Shown here: piece by piece, positions 30,806-39,679 of the stretch | Layout: every line of letters starts with the position of its first letter | Numbering within the stretch: position 1 is the first letter of the stretch | From: Caulobacter sp. 602-1 | Lineage (GTDB): Bacteria; Pseudomonadota; Alphaproteobacteria; Caulobacterales; Caulobacteraceae | Length of the DNA: 64,000 nt | NCBI RefSeq assembly: GCF_003931565.1 | Contig: NZ_RRYI01000001.1 | Span: forward strand, 682,001-746,000 | Direction: 5' to 3' | Notes under the pieces: generated by a model | Told to the model about the DNA's origin: nothing | Databases searched by the model: none | The model's input: the letters and a program-made list of their open reading frames with translations, nothing else | Program-made: the position numbers and the translations under genes

Positions 30806-31870
30806 TTAAGCGCGGCGCGAGAACGCGTCGGCCAGGACGCGGGCGGTGGGCTTGGCCTGGCCGGCGTCGTCGAACAGCAGCGGCTGGTCCGTGGGACGCT
30901 GGCCCGACGGACCGCGCAGCCAGGTGTCGCTGTCGCGCAGGCCCCAGACGGTGAAGGCGAAGCGCTGGCGCTCGGGCAGGGCCATGAAGGCCTCGGCGAC
31001 CTCGGCGTATTTGGCGATCTGGCGCTTCACCCGATCGCCGGGCAGGGCGGGAACGAAGCGGTCGCCCAGCGAGATGTCCAGCTCCGACAGGTGGATCGGC
31101 AGGCCGAAGCTGGCTAGGTCCTTGAGCGCCGCGCCGACCGCCCCCTCGGGCAGGTCGTAGTCGATATGGGTCTGGGTTCCCAGGCCGTCCAGCGGCGCGC
31201 CGCGCTTCAGCAGGCGCTCGACCAGCCGCATGAAGGTGGCGCGTTTGTTGGGCTTCAGCTCGAGATGATAGTCGTTGATGAACAGGGCCGCCGCTGGATC
31301 GGCCTCGCGGGCGTGCTCCAAGGCGCGGATGATGTGGTCGTCCAGGCCCACGTTGCGCGACCACAGGCTCTCGCGCAGGCGCTCGCCGTCGTCGGTGATC
31401 GGCTCGTTGACCACGTCCCAGCTGCGGGCCTGGCCCTTGTAGCGGCCGACGACCGCCAGGATGTAGTTGCGATAGGCGTTGGCGAAGGCGGCGCCCTTGC
31501 CGTCCAGCTTCTTGAAGGGCTCGGGCTCGCCGGCGTACCAGACGAGCGTGTGGCCGTGCAGGGCCATGCCGCGCGCCTTGGCGAACAGGGCGATGCTATC
31601 GGGGCGGTCGAACTGGAACCCGCCGTCCTCGCGCAGGATGTATTCCATCTTCATCTCCCACTCGGCGGTGAGTTGGGAGAACTGCTCGGCCAGCAGGTCG
31701 GCGTAGTCCGGCTCCTGCAGCCAGCGTTCCTGCACGCAGCAGCCGATCGGGAAGCGCGCCAGGCTCTTGAGCGGCGGGATCGGCGCCGGAGCCGGCTGGC
31801 TCTTGGCCCCTTGGCCGCACGCCGAAAGGGCCAGCGCCGAGGCGATCGCGGAGCGGCGGGTGAGCCGCAT
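30806..31870 (-). CDS. GH10 endo-1,4-beta-xylanase, lipoprotein
   Basis: 354 residues. Signal peptide with lipobox LALSAC, giving Cys18 as the lipidated residue. GH10 marks: HGHTLVWY, the acid/base Glu in WDVVNEP and the nucleophile Glu in HLSELDISLG, then FTVWGLRDSDTWL. It cleaves xylan backbone at the cell envelope and would supply xylo-oligomers to the GH3 and xyl pathways. The start at 31870 gives an ideal signal peptide; an in-frame ATG at 31900 has a GGAG 11 bases upstream and would add ten residues. Confidence 0.9.
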   Translation of the reverse strand: MRLTRRSAIASALALSACGQGAKSQPAPAPIPPLKSLARFPIGCCVQERWLQEPDYADLLAEQFSQLTAEWEMKMEYILREDGGFQFDRPDSIALFAKARGMALHGHTLVWYAGEPEPFKKLDGKGAAFANAYRNYILAVVGRYKGQARSWDVVNEPITDDGERLRESLWSRNVGLDDHIIRALEHAREADPAAALFINDYHLELKPNKRATFMRLVERLLKRGAPLDGLGTQTHIDYDLPEGAVGAALKDLASFGLPIHLSELDISLGDRFVPALPGDRVKRQIAKYAEVAEAFMALPERQRFAFTVWGLRDSDTWLRGPSGQRPTDQPLLFDDAGQAKPTARVLADAFSRRA

Positions 31871-31932
31871 CGGGGAATCTTGAGTGGAGCGCAATCTCAT
31901 CGCAAAACCGTCTCCACTTCGCGGGTCGCGCT

Positions 31933-32352
31933 CTAGCGCCCGCCCATGGCGGCGCGTCGGATGCTGACTTCGTCCATCTGGGCGGCTTCGTAGGCGCCCA
32001 GCTTCTTGGCCGCCAGGATCTTGGCCTGCTCGGCGACGTGCTCGTACTTCTTGAGGTTCTCGAAGGCCTCGGAGAGGGCGTCGCGGGCGCCGATCTCTTC
32101 CTGCAGGCACTGCTCGATCTGGACCAGCATGTCGGCCTTGCGGCGCTTGTGGCCCTCGCGATAGCCGATCATGTACCAGCCGGCGCTGGCGTCACCCTCG
32201 GCGTGCTTGGCCTCGGCTTCGGCCTCGGCGTCCAGCATGGTGATGCGCAGTTCGGCCGCCATGCGGCGTTCGGTGATCTCGGCGAGGCGTTTTTGCAGCG
32301 TCTCGACCTCGTGGTTCGAGATGCGGATTAGCGAGGCGGCCCACTTGGTCAT
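31933..32352 (-). CDS. fliJ: Flagellar protein FliJ
   Basis: 139 residues, almost wholly helical and charged, with coiled-coil stretches (ETLQKRLAEITERRMAAELR; AFENLKKYEHVAEQAKILAA). FliJ is the central stalk partner of the FliI ATPase in flagellar type III export. It begins in a one-base TGATG overlap with fliI, which fixes the pair. Length agrees with Caulobacter FliJ. Confidence 0.93.
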   Translation of the reverse strand: MTKWAASLIRISNHEVETLQKRLAEITERRMAAELRITMLDAEAEAEAKHAEGDASAGWYMIGYREGHKRRKADMLVQIEQCLQEEIGARDALSEAFENLKKYEHVAEQAKILAAKKLGAYEAAQMDEVSIRRAAMGGR

Positions 32353-33686
32353 CAGTACTCACTCGCCAGGATCTGCCCCAGATGACCGAAAGAGTCGTCT
32401 AGAGACGTTGCTTCTTCCTTATCCTGGCTGAGGAAAGCCTCGATCGCAGGATTTAGGCGGATCGCGCGGTCGACCACGGGGTCGGCCCCGGCGCGATAGG
32501 CGCCGATGCGGATCAGTTCTTCCATGTTGGCGTAGGCGGACATCACCTGGCGCGCGCCCTTGACGATCTCGCGCTCGTGCGGGTGCTGGCAGCCCGGCAT
32601 GGTCCGGCTGATCGACTTCAGGACGTTGATGGCCGGGAAGCGGCCGCGTTCGGCGATGGCCCGCTCCATGACGATGTGGCCGTCGAGGATACCGCGCGTG
32701 GCGTCGGCGATCGGCTCGTTATGGTCGTCGCCGTCCACCAGCACGGTGAAGAGCGCGGTGATCGGCGCGGCGGTGGTGCCGTCGGCGCGGATCGGCCCGG
32801 GCCCGGCGCGCTCGAGCAGCTTGGGCAGCTCGGTGAAGACGGTGGGCGTGTAGCCCTTGGTGGTCGGCGGCTCGCCGGCGGCCAGGCCGATCTCGCGCTG
32901 GGCCATGGCGAAGCGGGTCACCGAGTCCATCAGGCACAGGACTTCCTGGTCCTGGTCGCGCAGATATTCACTGATCGCCAGGGTCATGTAGGCGGCCTGG
33001 CGGCGGGTCAAGGCGGGCTCGTCCGAGGTGGCGACCACGACGACGGCGCGGCGCAGGCCGTCCTCGCCCAGGGTCTCCTCGACGAACTCGCGAACCTCGC
33101 GGCCCCGCTCGCCGATCAGGCCGACGACGACGGCGTCGCAGGTGGCTTCTTTTGCGAGCATCGACAGCAGCACCGACTTGCCGACGCCCGATCCGGCGAA
33201 GATGCCCAGGCGCTGGCCGCGGCAGGTGGTGGTGAAGACGTTCATCGAGCGCACGCCCAGGTCCAGGCGCTCGCCCACCCGGCCGCGGGCGTGGGCCGGC
33301 GGGGGCGGGGTCTTCAGCGGATAGGGGACTTCGCCCTGGGGCAAGGGCCCGAGGCCGTCGATCGGCTCGCCGAACGCGTTGATGATGCGGCCCAGCCACG
33401 CCTTGGTCGGCCGGACGACCGCACCTTCCGGCATGAAACGGATCTCCGCGCCGGGGCCGACGCCTTCGACCGGACCGAAGGGCATCAGCAGGGCGCGGGT
33501 CTCGCGGAAGCCCACCACCTCGGCCGGCAACGGCTTCTGGCCGGGGCGCTCGATCTCGACGCGGGCCCCGACCGTCAGCCGGGTCAGGCCGCCGCGCACC
33601 TCGATCAGCAGACCGTTCACGGCCGCCACGCGTCCATAGATGGTCAGCGGATCGATACGTTCGACGGCGGCGATGAGGCTACGCAA
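32352..33686 (-). CDS. fliI: Flagellar export ATPase FliI
   Basis: 444 residues, F1-beta-like ATPase that powers flagellar protein export at the cytoplasmic base. Walker A is [14 protein letters not shown], Walker [14 protein letters not shown], and the [10 protein letters not shown] motif is present. I chose TTG at 33686, with GGAG about 6 bases upstream, giving the 444-residue Caulobacter length; longer frames run through the palindromes upstream. In Caulobacter this operon is a CtrA-controlled class II flagellar operon; a GGTTAACC half-site lies at 33814-33821. Confidence 0.95.
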   Translation of the reverse strand: MRSLIAAVERIDPLTIYGRVAAVNGLLIEVRGGLTRLTVGARVEIERPGQKPLPAEVVGFRETRALLMPFGPVEGVGPGAEIRFMPEGAVVRPTKAWLGRIINAFGEPIDGLGPLPQGEVPYPLKTPPPPAHARGRVGERLDLGVRSMNVFTTTCRGQRLGIFAGSGVGKSVLLSMLAKEATCDAVVVGLIGERGREVREFVEETLGEDGLRRAVVVVATSDEPALTRRQAAYMTLAISEYLRDQDQEVLCLMDSVTRFAMAQREIGLAAGEPPTTKGYTPTVFTELPKLLERAGPGPIRADGTTAAPITALFTVLVDGDDHNEPIADATRGILDGHIVMERAIAERGRFPAINVLKSISRTMPGCQHPHEREIVKGARQVMSAYANMEELIRIGAYRAGADPVVDRAIRLNPAIEAFLSQDKEEATSLDDSFGHLGQILASEY

Positions 33687-33703
33687 GACGGCTCCTAACC
33701 CCA

Positions 33704-33730
33704 CCGAACCTGTCCGCCGGACAGGTTCGG
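33704..33730. repeat. Perfect 27-base palindrome in the fliI leader
   Basis: Arms of 13 bases, CCGAACCTGTCCG and CGGACAGGTTCGG, around a single C. It ends about 8 bases before the fliI ribosome-binding site, so it should fold in the mRNA leader or bind a dimeric protein. Confidence 0.85.
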
Positions 33731-33743
33731 CGTCTATTCCTTC

Positions 33744-33790
33744 GAGCGTGACGGCCGCCAAAACCGCGGACACTTTTGGCTGTCACGCTC
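33744..33790. repeat. Long interrupted hairpin between hydrolase gene and fliI
   Basis: Outer arms GAGCGTGAC/GTCACGCTC and inner arms CCAAAA/TTTTGG form a 47-base cruciform. It lies 41 bases past the hydrolase stop and could end that minus-strand transcript. Confidence 0.75.
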
Positions 33791-33831
33791 GTGAGCGCAG
33801 AGTCCGCCATCGTGGTTAACCGGGTGTGAAG

Positions 33832-34839
33832 TCAGCCCTTCGGAAGCGGCTTGGCCGGTGCGACCAATTGGTCGGTGAAGAACCGGGTGACCGCCGCGTT
33901 GAATGTCCGGTGAAAGGCGCGGCGGTCGAAGCCTGGCGCGCTCTCGCACAGCGCCTGGCTCGCGCCCGGCGGGGCGGTGTCGCAGGGCGTGAGGAAGTCG
34001 AAGTGTCGGGCGCCCTCGACGACGTGATAGTCGTGGGGGCGGCCAAGGTCGCGATGCACCGCCTCGGCATAGTCGTCGCCGGGCAGGATTTCGTCGTCGG
34101 CGGCCTTCCACAGCTGGATCGGCGCCTTGATCCCCTTCAGTCCGTTCTTGCCGAACGTGAAACCCAGGGCCGGGGCGGCCGAGACCACGGCCTTGATGCG
34201 ATCGTCGTGGACCCACTTGGCGGTCAGGCTCCCGGCGGGGATCGGATGACCGGCGGTCAGCTTGCAGTCGAAGTTCTTCGGATGGGCCAGGCAATGGCCG
34301 GGCATCCGCGACAGATGCGGCTCGCCCCCCGCCGCAGCCAGCACCGTGAAGCCGCCCGATGAGAAGCCGAACGCCCCGACCTTCTCGGGATCGATCCGGG
34401 CCTTCAGCGGCGAGCTTTCCAGCATCCAGCCGATCAGGGCCGACAGCGCCGCCGGGCGGTCGGCCATGGCCGTGGCGCGGCTCTGGTCCTTGTAGTTGTC
34501 GCCGGGGTGGGTGAGGGCGGCGACCACGAAGCCAGCCTCGGCCAGCGCCTGGGCGGTGTCGGCGTGGCCGCCGAAGAAGCCGCCATTGCCGTGCGACATG
34601 ACGATCAGCGGCAGGCGCTCGCCGACGATGGGCGCGCCGGCCGCGACGGTGTGGCCCCACGAGCCCAGCGGCATGAAGGCCGGCTTGGCGTCGGTCGGAT
34701 ACCAGACCCCGACCTCGACCGGCGCCTGGCCGTCGGGGCGGGGCTCGCGCAGCACCATGAAGCCGGCGTTGGCGGCGATGGCCTGGGACGAGGCGGCGGC
34801 CGTCAGCAGGACGGCGAACAGGAAAGTACGGAACGACAT
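33832..34839 (-). CDS. Alpha/beta hydrolase, exported (dienelactone hydrolase/PAF-AH-like)
   Basis: 335 residues with signal peptide (cleavage near AIAANA, residue 23). The nucleophile elbow GFSSGG is near residue 158; MSHGNGGFFGGH provides the oxyanion loop and ARHFDFL the catalytic His. Family relatives hydrolyse short esters or phospholipid-like acetyl esters; substrate unknown. AAGGG precedes the ATG. Confidence 0.82.
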   Translation of the reverse strand: MSFRTFLFAVLLTAAASSQAIAANAGFMVLREPRPDGQAPVEVGVWYPTDAKPAFMPLGSWGHTVAAGAPIVGERLPLIVMSHGNGGFFGGHADTAQALAEAGFVVAALTHPGDNYKDQSRATAMADRPAALSALIGWMLESSPLKARIDPEKVGAFGFSSGGFTVLAAAGGEPHLSRMPGHCLAHPKNFDCKLTAGHPIPAGSLTAKWVHDDRIKAVVSAAPALGFTFGKNGLKGIKAPIQLWKAADDEILPGDDYAEAVHRDLGRPHDYHVVEGARHFDFLTPCDTAPPGASQALCESAPGFDRRAFHRTFNAAVTRFFTDQLVAPAKPLPKG

Positions 34840-34988
34840 GACGGCCCTTCAGCGAATGACGATGCAGCCGCTGTGACCGCCGGACCGCCGCCTCGCCAGG
34901 ACGTTTGCGCGAATGGGCGAACGGGTTCGCGGGCGGGCGGATGGGACGAGGCTGGCGACTCCGCGCAACGCCGCTCTATAGGAAGGGC

Positions 34989-35765
34989 ATGGCCGCCCGT
35001 CGTTCCAACCCGCCGCTGCTGGGAACCGCCCGTGAATGGGCGGTCGACCTGGGCGTGGCTGTGGGCATCGGCGTGCTGCTGGGGCTGATGGGGCCGTTCG
35101 GGAGCTTCTTCAACGGTGGCCCCTTGGTCCGGATCGCCTACTGGGTGGGTAGCGTCGTCACCGGCATGGCCGTCATCGGCGGACTGGCGCGACTGGGCCT
35201 GGCGCTCGCTTGGCGCCGGCGGTGGCCGCTCTGGCTGGTCCTGGCGGCGGTGGTGCTGATCGGCGCCTTGCTGCAAGGCGCGCCGCTCCGCCTCGTCGCG
35301 GTGGCCCTGTGGCCCGAGATTGGCCGGCTGGTCACGCCGCTGGCCTGGTACGGCCAATGCGTGGCGATCACGACGCCGATCGTCCTGGCCTACTATTTCA
35401 TCCGCATTCGCCCGCTCGCGCGGGCCCGGGCGCGCGAGGCGCTGGTCCCGGTGGCGACGCCCGCCGCCGACCCGGGGGCGGTGCTCTATCTGAGGATGGA
35501 GGACCACTATGTCCGGATCCGCACCGAGCGTGGCTCGCGGCTGGAGATCGGGCCTTTGGGACGCGTGACGGCGGGCCTCGTCGGCGTCGAGGGGCTTCAG
35601 ACCCACCGCTCGTGGTGGGTGGCCCGGCGGGCGATCGCGGGCGTCGAGCGCGACGGCCGCAACCTGCGCCTTCGGCTTGTCGACGGGCAAACCGCTCCCG
35701 TCAGCCGCGCCTCGGTCGCCAAGCTGCGGGCCGCCGGCTGGCTGGCCGAGGAAAACCCGGCCTAG
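34989..35765 (+). CDS. Membrane-anchored LytTR-domain transcription regulator
   Basis: 258 residues. Four membrane helices (about residues 17-145) are followed by a LytTR DNA-binding domain (about 165-255: VLYLRMEDHYVRIRTE, GLQTHRSWWVARRAI, VSRASVAKLR). GGAAGGG precedes the chosen ATG. Such proteins regulate genes from the membrane without a receiver domain. Upstream of ctrA on the same strand but separated by 427 bases; no target could be read. Confidence 0.85.
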   Translation: MAARRSNPPLLGTAREWAVDLGVAVGIGVLLGLMGPFGSFFNGGPLVRIAYWVGSVVTGMAVIGGLARLGLALAWRRRWPLWLVLAAVVLIGALLQGAPLRLVAVALWPEIGRLVTPLAWYGQCVAITTPIVLAYYFIRIRPLARARAREALVPVATPAADPGAVLYLRMEDHYVRIRTERGSRLEIGPLGRVTAGLVGVEGLQTHRSWWVARRAIAGVERDGRNLRLRLVDGQTAPVSRASVAKLRAAGWLAEENPA

Positions 35766-36035
35766 AGGCCGCGGCAAGGCGTCGCGGGCCTTCTCATGGC
35801 CAAGCTGGCGTGTCGGCGGACGCCCGGAAAGCGCGTGCACGGCGTTCAAATTCTCGCGACGGAACGTCGCAATCTCGCCTCAAAGGCGAATGCCGGTCGG
35901 GCGGGGCTTAACCGCATAACGTCGTTCGGATCGTTGCGGATGCACGGATTTTAGGGATTTGGGCGCTCGAATTAGGGACTTGGAAAGGGCCTCCGCGACG
36001 CCTGCGACCAATGTGTCCGGGGACCCGTCGACCGC

Positions 36036-36068
36036 TTGCACCCGATTCGCAAATCAGATTAACCATTC
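36036..36068 (+). promoter_or_regulatory. Putative ctrA P1 promoter with GANTC and CtrA box
   Basis: TTGCAC (36036-36041) is followed by GATTC at 36044-36048, a CcrM GANTC site, and by GATTAACC (36057-36064), which combines a -10-like element with a TTAACCAT CtrA half-site. This matches the known design of ctrA P1 in C. crescentus: repressed by CtrA, and sensitive to methylation state through GcrA. Confidence 0.6.
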
Positions 36069-36089
36069 GGCCAACGGAAACATTCACCA

Positions 36090-36109
36090 TTAACCAGTCT
36101 TAAATTAAC
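36090..36109 (+). promoter_or_regulatory. Putative ctrA P2 CtrA-binding site
   Basis: TTAACCAGTCTTAAATTAAC contains overlapping TTAA repeats close to the CtrA consensus TTAA-N7-TTAAC, about 84 bases before the ctrA start. It fits the autoactivated P2 promoter. Confidence 0.65.
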
Positions 36110-36192
36110 TCGCCGGCAAAGTGGCCGAAGGGTTTTCCGGCGGGCTTCCGCCTAAGACGTTCGAATACGCCAGATTTGGCGTGGAGGGGCTC

Positions 36193-36888
36193 ATGCGCGT
36201 ACTGTTGATCGAGGATGACAGCGCGACTGCGCAGACCATCGAGCTGATGCTGAAGTCTGAAGGCTTCAACGTCTATACGACGGATCTGGGTGAAGAAGGC
36301 GTCGATCTGGGCAAGATCTACGACTACGATCTGATCCTGCTCGACCTCAACCTTCCCGACATGAGCGGCATCGATGTTCTGCGCACCCTGCGGGTCGCGA
36401 AGATCAACACGCCGATCATGATCCTGTCGGGTTCGTCGGAGATCGACACGAAGGTCAAGACCTTCTCGGGCGGCGCCGACGACTACATGACCAAGCCGTT
36501 CCACAAGGACGAGATGATCGCCCGCATCCACGCGGTGGTCCGTCGTTCGAAGGGGCACGCGCAATCGGTCATCAAGACCGGCGACATCATCGTGAACCTG
36601 GACGCCAAGACGGTCGAAGTGAACGGCAACCGCGTTCACCTGACCGGCAAGGAGTACCAGATGCTCGAGCTGCTCTCCCTGCGCAAGGGCACGACCCTGA
36701 CCAAGGAAATGTTCCTGAACCACCTGTACGGCGGCATGGACGAGCCCGAGTTGAAGATCATCGACGTCTTCATCTGCAAGCTGCGCAAGAAGCTGGCCGC
36801 TTCGGCTCACGGCAAGCACCACATCGAGACGGTCTGGGGCCGCGGCTACGTGCTGCGCGACCCGAACGAGCAGGTCAACGCCGCCTGA
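36193..36888 (+). CDS. ctrA: Cell cycle master response regulator CtrA
   Basis: 231 residues, OmpR/PhoB type. Receiver with EDD (7-9), phosphoacceptor Asp51 in LLDLNLPD and Lys in TKPF; winged-helix domain with [17 protein letters not shown] and [11 protein letters not shown] recognition region. The C-terminus ends in Ala-Ala, the ClpXP degradation signal. CtrA silences the origin and controls flagellar, pilus, methylation and division genes. ATG 36193 is the family start; upstream in-frame codons fall in the promoter. Confidence 0.98.
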   Translation: MRVLLIEDDSATAQTIELMLKSEGFNVYTTDLGEEGVDLGKIYDYDLILLDLNLPDMSGIDVLRTLRVAKINTPIMILSGSSEIDTKVKTFSGGADDYMTKPFHKDEMIARIHAVVRRSKGHAQSVIKTGDIIVNLDAKTVEVNGNRVHLTGKEYQMLELLSLRKGTTLTKEMFLNHLYGGMDEPELKIIDVFICKLRKKLAASAHGKHHIETVWGRGYVLRDPNEQVNAA

Positions 36889-36932
36889 TACGGACGATTT
36901 TCAGTAAGCGTAACAGTACCGCGTACCCAAGG

Positions 36933-36958
36933 CGCCCACCGGAGACGGTGGGCGTTTT
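36933..36958 (+). terminator. Intrinsic terminator of ctrA
   Basis: 9-base stem CGCCCACCG/CGGTGGGCG, GAGA loop and TTTT, 45 bases after the stop. Confidence 0.88.
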
Positions 36959-37147
36959 CATTTATCGATCATATGGTTACGCTTCGCATCGTAACAGCCG
37001 TTAACCGTACCGTGACAAAACGACCGAAGCGCCGAATAGTCCTTGCGGCCGAGAGCACGCCTCGCGCATGGTCCGGCCCGACGATTGCTGGGGGGCAACC
37101 CGGCCGTGTCATTTTGACTTGCGCGGCATCGAACCGACGGGGGCACG

Positions 37148-38524
37148 ATGCAGGAATTTGATCCGCGACGCAGCGCCACGCGCTGGGCGCCGAGGGTTTT
37201 CACCGCCGTGGCCGGCATGGCCGCCCTGGCGCTGGGCTGGAAGCTGACCGCCGACGACGCGCAGCCGGTCGCGGTCCGCGCGCCGCTCGATCCGGCCGCC
37301 CTCACCGCCCTTCAGCATGTGGCCTTCGCCAGCGCCGAGGCTCAGCCCGGCTTCGAGCGTCCCGAGAACATCGCCCTCAAGGTCCGTCCGGGCGAGACCC
37401 TGCAAGGCGCCGTGCAGCGCGCCGGCGTCGCCCCGGAAGACGCGCAGGCGGTCGTCGCCACGCTTCAGGGCGCCATCGACACCGTCAACATCAAGGCCGG
37501 CATGGCCTTCGAGGCCGCCGTCGCCCAGCGCCGCAGCCAGCGGGGGCCGGCCCGCCTGATCGGCCTGTCGATGCGCACCAGCCCCAACTCGACCCTGACC
37601 GTCTCGCGCACCTTCGACGGCGCCCTGCGCCTGCGCGAGCTGGAAGAGAAGGTGAAGGACGAGAAGAAGGTCGCCTGCGGGGAAATGAACGGCTCGTTCT
37701 ACGAGAGCGTGGCCAATGTCGGCGGCACCCCGGCCGTGATCAGCGAGGCGGCCAAGCTGTTCTCGCACAAGATCGACTTCTCGCGCGACATCCACGAGGG
37801 CGACCGCTTCTGTCTGGTGTTTGACCGCAAGGTCACCGAGAGCGGCCGGACCATCGAAGCCGGCGATCTCGAATACGCGGAAGTGAAGGGGCAGAAATTC
37901 TACGCCTTCGATCGCAAGGACAGCGACGGCAAGAGCCAGTTCTTCGACGAGCTGGGCAAGAACATCAAAGGCTTCCTGCTGCGCACCCCGGTGGACGGCG
38001 CGCGGATCACCTCGGTGTTCGGCATGCGTAAGCACCCCGTGCTGGGCTACACCCGCGCCCACCAGGGCGTCGACTTCGGAGCCGGAACCGGCACGCCGAT
38101 CCTGGCCGCCGGCGACGGCGTGGTGCTGGAGGCCAAGCGCTGGGGCGGCTACGGCAACTGGCTGCGTATCCGCCACGCCGGCCAGTGGGACACCGGCTAT
38201 GGCCACATCTCGCGCTACGCGCCGGGCATCCACGCCGGCTCGCGCGTTCGCCAAGGCCAGGTGGTCGCCTATGTCGGCTCGACCGGCTTGGCGTCGGGCC
38301 CGCACCTGCACTACGAGGTCTGGCTGAAAGGTCAGCGGGTCAACCCGATCGGCGCCAAGGTCCCGCAGGGCACCATCCTGGCCGGTTCGGAACTGGCGTC
38401 GTTCAAGTCTCAGAAGGCTCGCATCGACCGCATGCTGGCCGAAGGCGGTCAGCCCGTCAGCGGCGAGGATACGCCGAAGCTGGCGATGGCGGACCTGGAG
38501 AAGGCCAAGAACGCGCTGCGCTAA
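37148..38524 (+). CDS. M23 family peptidoglycan endopeptidase
   Basis: 458 residues. One N-terminal membrane segment (about 16-33), a LysM/OapA-like stretch VRPGETLQGAVQRAG (about 77), a central region, and a C-terminal M23 domain (about 285-395) with zinc ligands in HQGVDFG and HLHYE plus GYGHIS. It cleaves cross-links in peptidoglycan in the periplasm. It lies 259 bases downstream of ctrA behind a terminator; a GTTAACC motif upstream may be a CtrA half-site. The last 50 residues form an extra tail. Confidence 0.9.
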   Translation: MQEFDPRRSATRWAPRVFTAVAGMAALALGWKLTADDAQPVAVRAPLDPAALTALQHVAFASAEAQPGFERPENIALKVRPGETLQGAVQRAGVAPEDAQAVVATLQGAIDTVNIKAGMAFEAAVAQRRSQRGPARLIGLSMRTSPNSTLTVSRTFDGALRLRELEEKVKDEKKVACGEMNGSFYESVANVGGTPAVISEAAKLFSHKIDFSRDIHEGDRFCLVFDRKVTESGRTIEAGDLEYAEVKGQKFYAFDRKDSDGKSQFFDELGKNIKGFLLRTPVDGARITSVFGMRKHPVLGYTRAHQGVDFGAGTGTPILAAGDGVVLEAKRWGGYGNWLRIRHAGQWDTGYGHISRYAPGIHAGSRVRQGQVVAYVGSTGLASGPHLHYEVWLKGQRVNPIGAKVPQGTILAGSELASFKSQKARIDRMLAEGGQPVSGEDTPKLAMADLEKAKNALR

Positions 38525-38660
38525 CCCGCCGCCTGGCCAATGCTGTCGTGCTCGCCGTGAGGCGCCGCGTTTCAGACGGCGATTGAAGCGTGCTGGCCCA
38601 GGCTCTAGAAGCTCCGCCTCGGACGAGGTGTTTCGCCCGCAGCCCTGAGCGAGCCCGCGT

Positions 38661-39614
38661 TTGTCCCAGCCCCGCGCCGATCTTTATCGCGACCGTCGCT
38701 TCGTCGTCGGCGTCGCCGTGCTGTGCTGCCTGCTGTGGGGCAGCGCGTTCCCGGCGGTGAAGGCGGGCTATGCCCTGCTGCATGTGGCCAAGACCGACAT
38801 GGCCACGCAGATGCTGTTCGCCGGCTGGCGCTTCCTGGGGGCGGGTCTAATCCTGCTGGTCCTGGCCGTGCTGGGCCGCCGGTCGATCGCCGTGCCGCGC
38901 GAGCGGATCGCCTCGGTCGTGGGACTGGGCTTCGTCCAGACCACGCTGCAGTACGTGTTCTTCTATATCGGCCTGGCCCACGCCAGCGGCGTGAAGTCGT
39001 CGATCATGAACGGCACGGGGGCGTTTTTCAGCGTGATCCTGGCCCACTTCCTCTATGCCAACGACCGCCTCACCGTCCGCAAGGCGGCCGGCTGCCTGCT
39101 GGGCTTCGCCGGCGTGCTGGTGGTGAACCTGGGCGGCCAGGGGCGCGCCAAGGGTCTGGACTTCGAGTTCACCCTGCTGGGCGAGGGCTTTGTGGTCATC
39201 GCCGCCTTCGTGCTGGCGGCCGCCTCGATCTGGGGCAAGACCCTCTCGCAGAAGCTCGACCCCATGGTGATGACCGGCTGGCAGCTGGCCATCGGCGGCG
39301 CGGGACTTCTGGCGATCGGCGAGATCGGGGGCGGCCACCTGGGCGGCTTCGACATCCGGTCGCTGGCGCTCTTGGCCTATATGGCCGGCCTGTCGGCGGC
39401 GGCCTTCGCGCTGTGGAGCCTGCTGATGAAGCACAACCCGGTCGGGATGCTGGCGGTGTTCAACTTCCTGATCCCCGTGTTCGGCGTGTTGCTGTCGGGG
39501 CTGTTCCTGCACGAGCCGGTGCTGGCCTGGAAGAACGCCGTCGCGCTGGCGCTGGTGTGCGGAGGGATCTGGCTGGTGACGCGCAGGCCCGCAGCCAAAG
39601 CTGTCCAATCCTAA
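38661..39614 (+). CDS. DMT superfamily (EamA) transporter
   Basis: 317 residues, ten membrane helices in two EamA repeats (about 15-150 and 170-305), with the typical LLWGSAFPAVKAG first helix. Probable exporter of metabolites or amino acids; substrate unknown. The start is TTG at 38661; no ATG or GTG gives the first helix. It has no clear ribosome-binding site, so the start could be further downstream only at the cost of helix 1. Confidence 0.85.
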   Translation: MSQPRADLYRDRRFVVGVAVLCCLLWGSAFPAVKAGYALLHVAKTDMATQMLFAGWRFLGAGLILLVLAVLGRRSIAVPRERIASVVGLGFVQTTLQYVFFYIGLAHASGVKSSIMNGTGAFFSVILAHFLYANDRLTVRKAAGCLLGFAGVLVVNLGGQGRAKGLDFEFTLLGEGFVVIAAFVLAAASIWGKTLSQKLDPMVMTGWQLAIGGAGLLAIGEIGGGHLGGFDIRSLALLAYMAGLSAAAFALWSLLMKHNPVGMLAVFNFLIPVFGVLLSGLFLHEPVLAWKNAVALALVCGGIWLVTRRPAAKAVQS

Positions 39615-39615
39615 A

Positions 39616-39659
39616 CTTGTCACCCCGGCCGCAGCGAAGCGGAGAGCCGGGATGACAAG
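39616..39659. repeat. REP-like hairpin between convergent genes
   Basis: CTTGTCACCCCGGC and GCCGGGATGACAAG form imperfect arms around GCAGCGAAGCGG. It shares the GTCATCCCGG motif with 15566-15600 and sits between convergent stops, where it can terminate from both sides. Confidence 0.8.
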
Positions 39660-39679
39660 ACTTGGTGCGGTGTAGAGTT

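Larger units (their letters stand above)
35766..36192 (+). promoter_or_regulatory. ctrA upstream regulatory region
   Basis: 427 bases without a gene. The right part contains a GANTC methylation site, two CtrA-type TTAACC boxes and a second cluster of TTAA motifs described separately. The left 230 bases (GTTAACC absent, scattered G-rich runs) show no feature I can support. Confidence 0.6.

Noticed and set aside
28489..30954. 821-residue plus-strand frame across the hybrid kinase
   Set aside because: Composition dominated by Gly, Gln and Ala runs, and it is antisense to a kinase with all canonical motifs.
36100..36822. 240-residue minus-strand frame opposite ctrA
   Set aside because: Antisense to ctrA, without homology that I can see.
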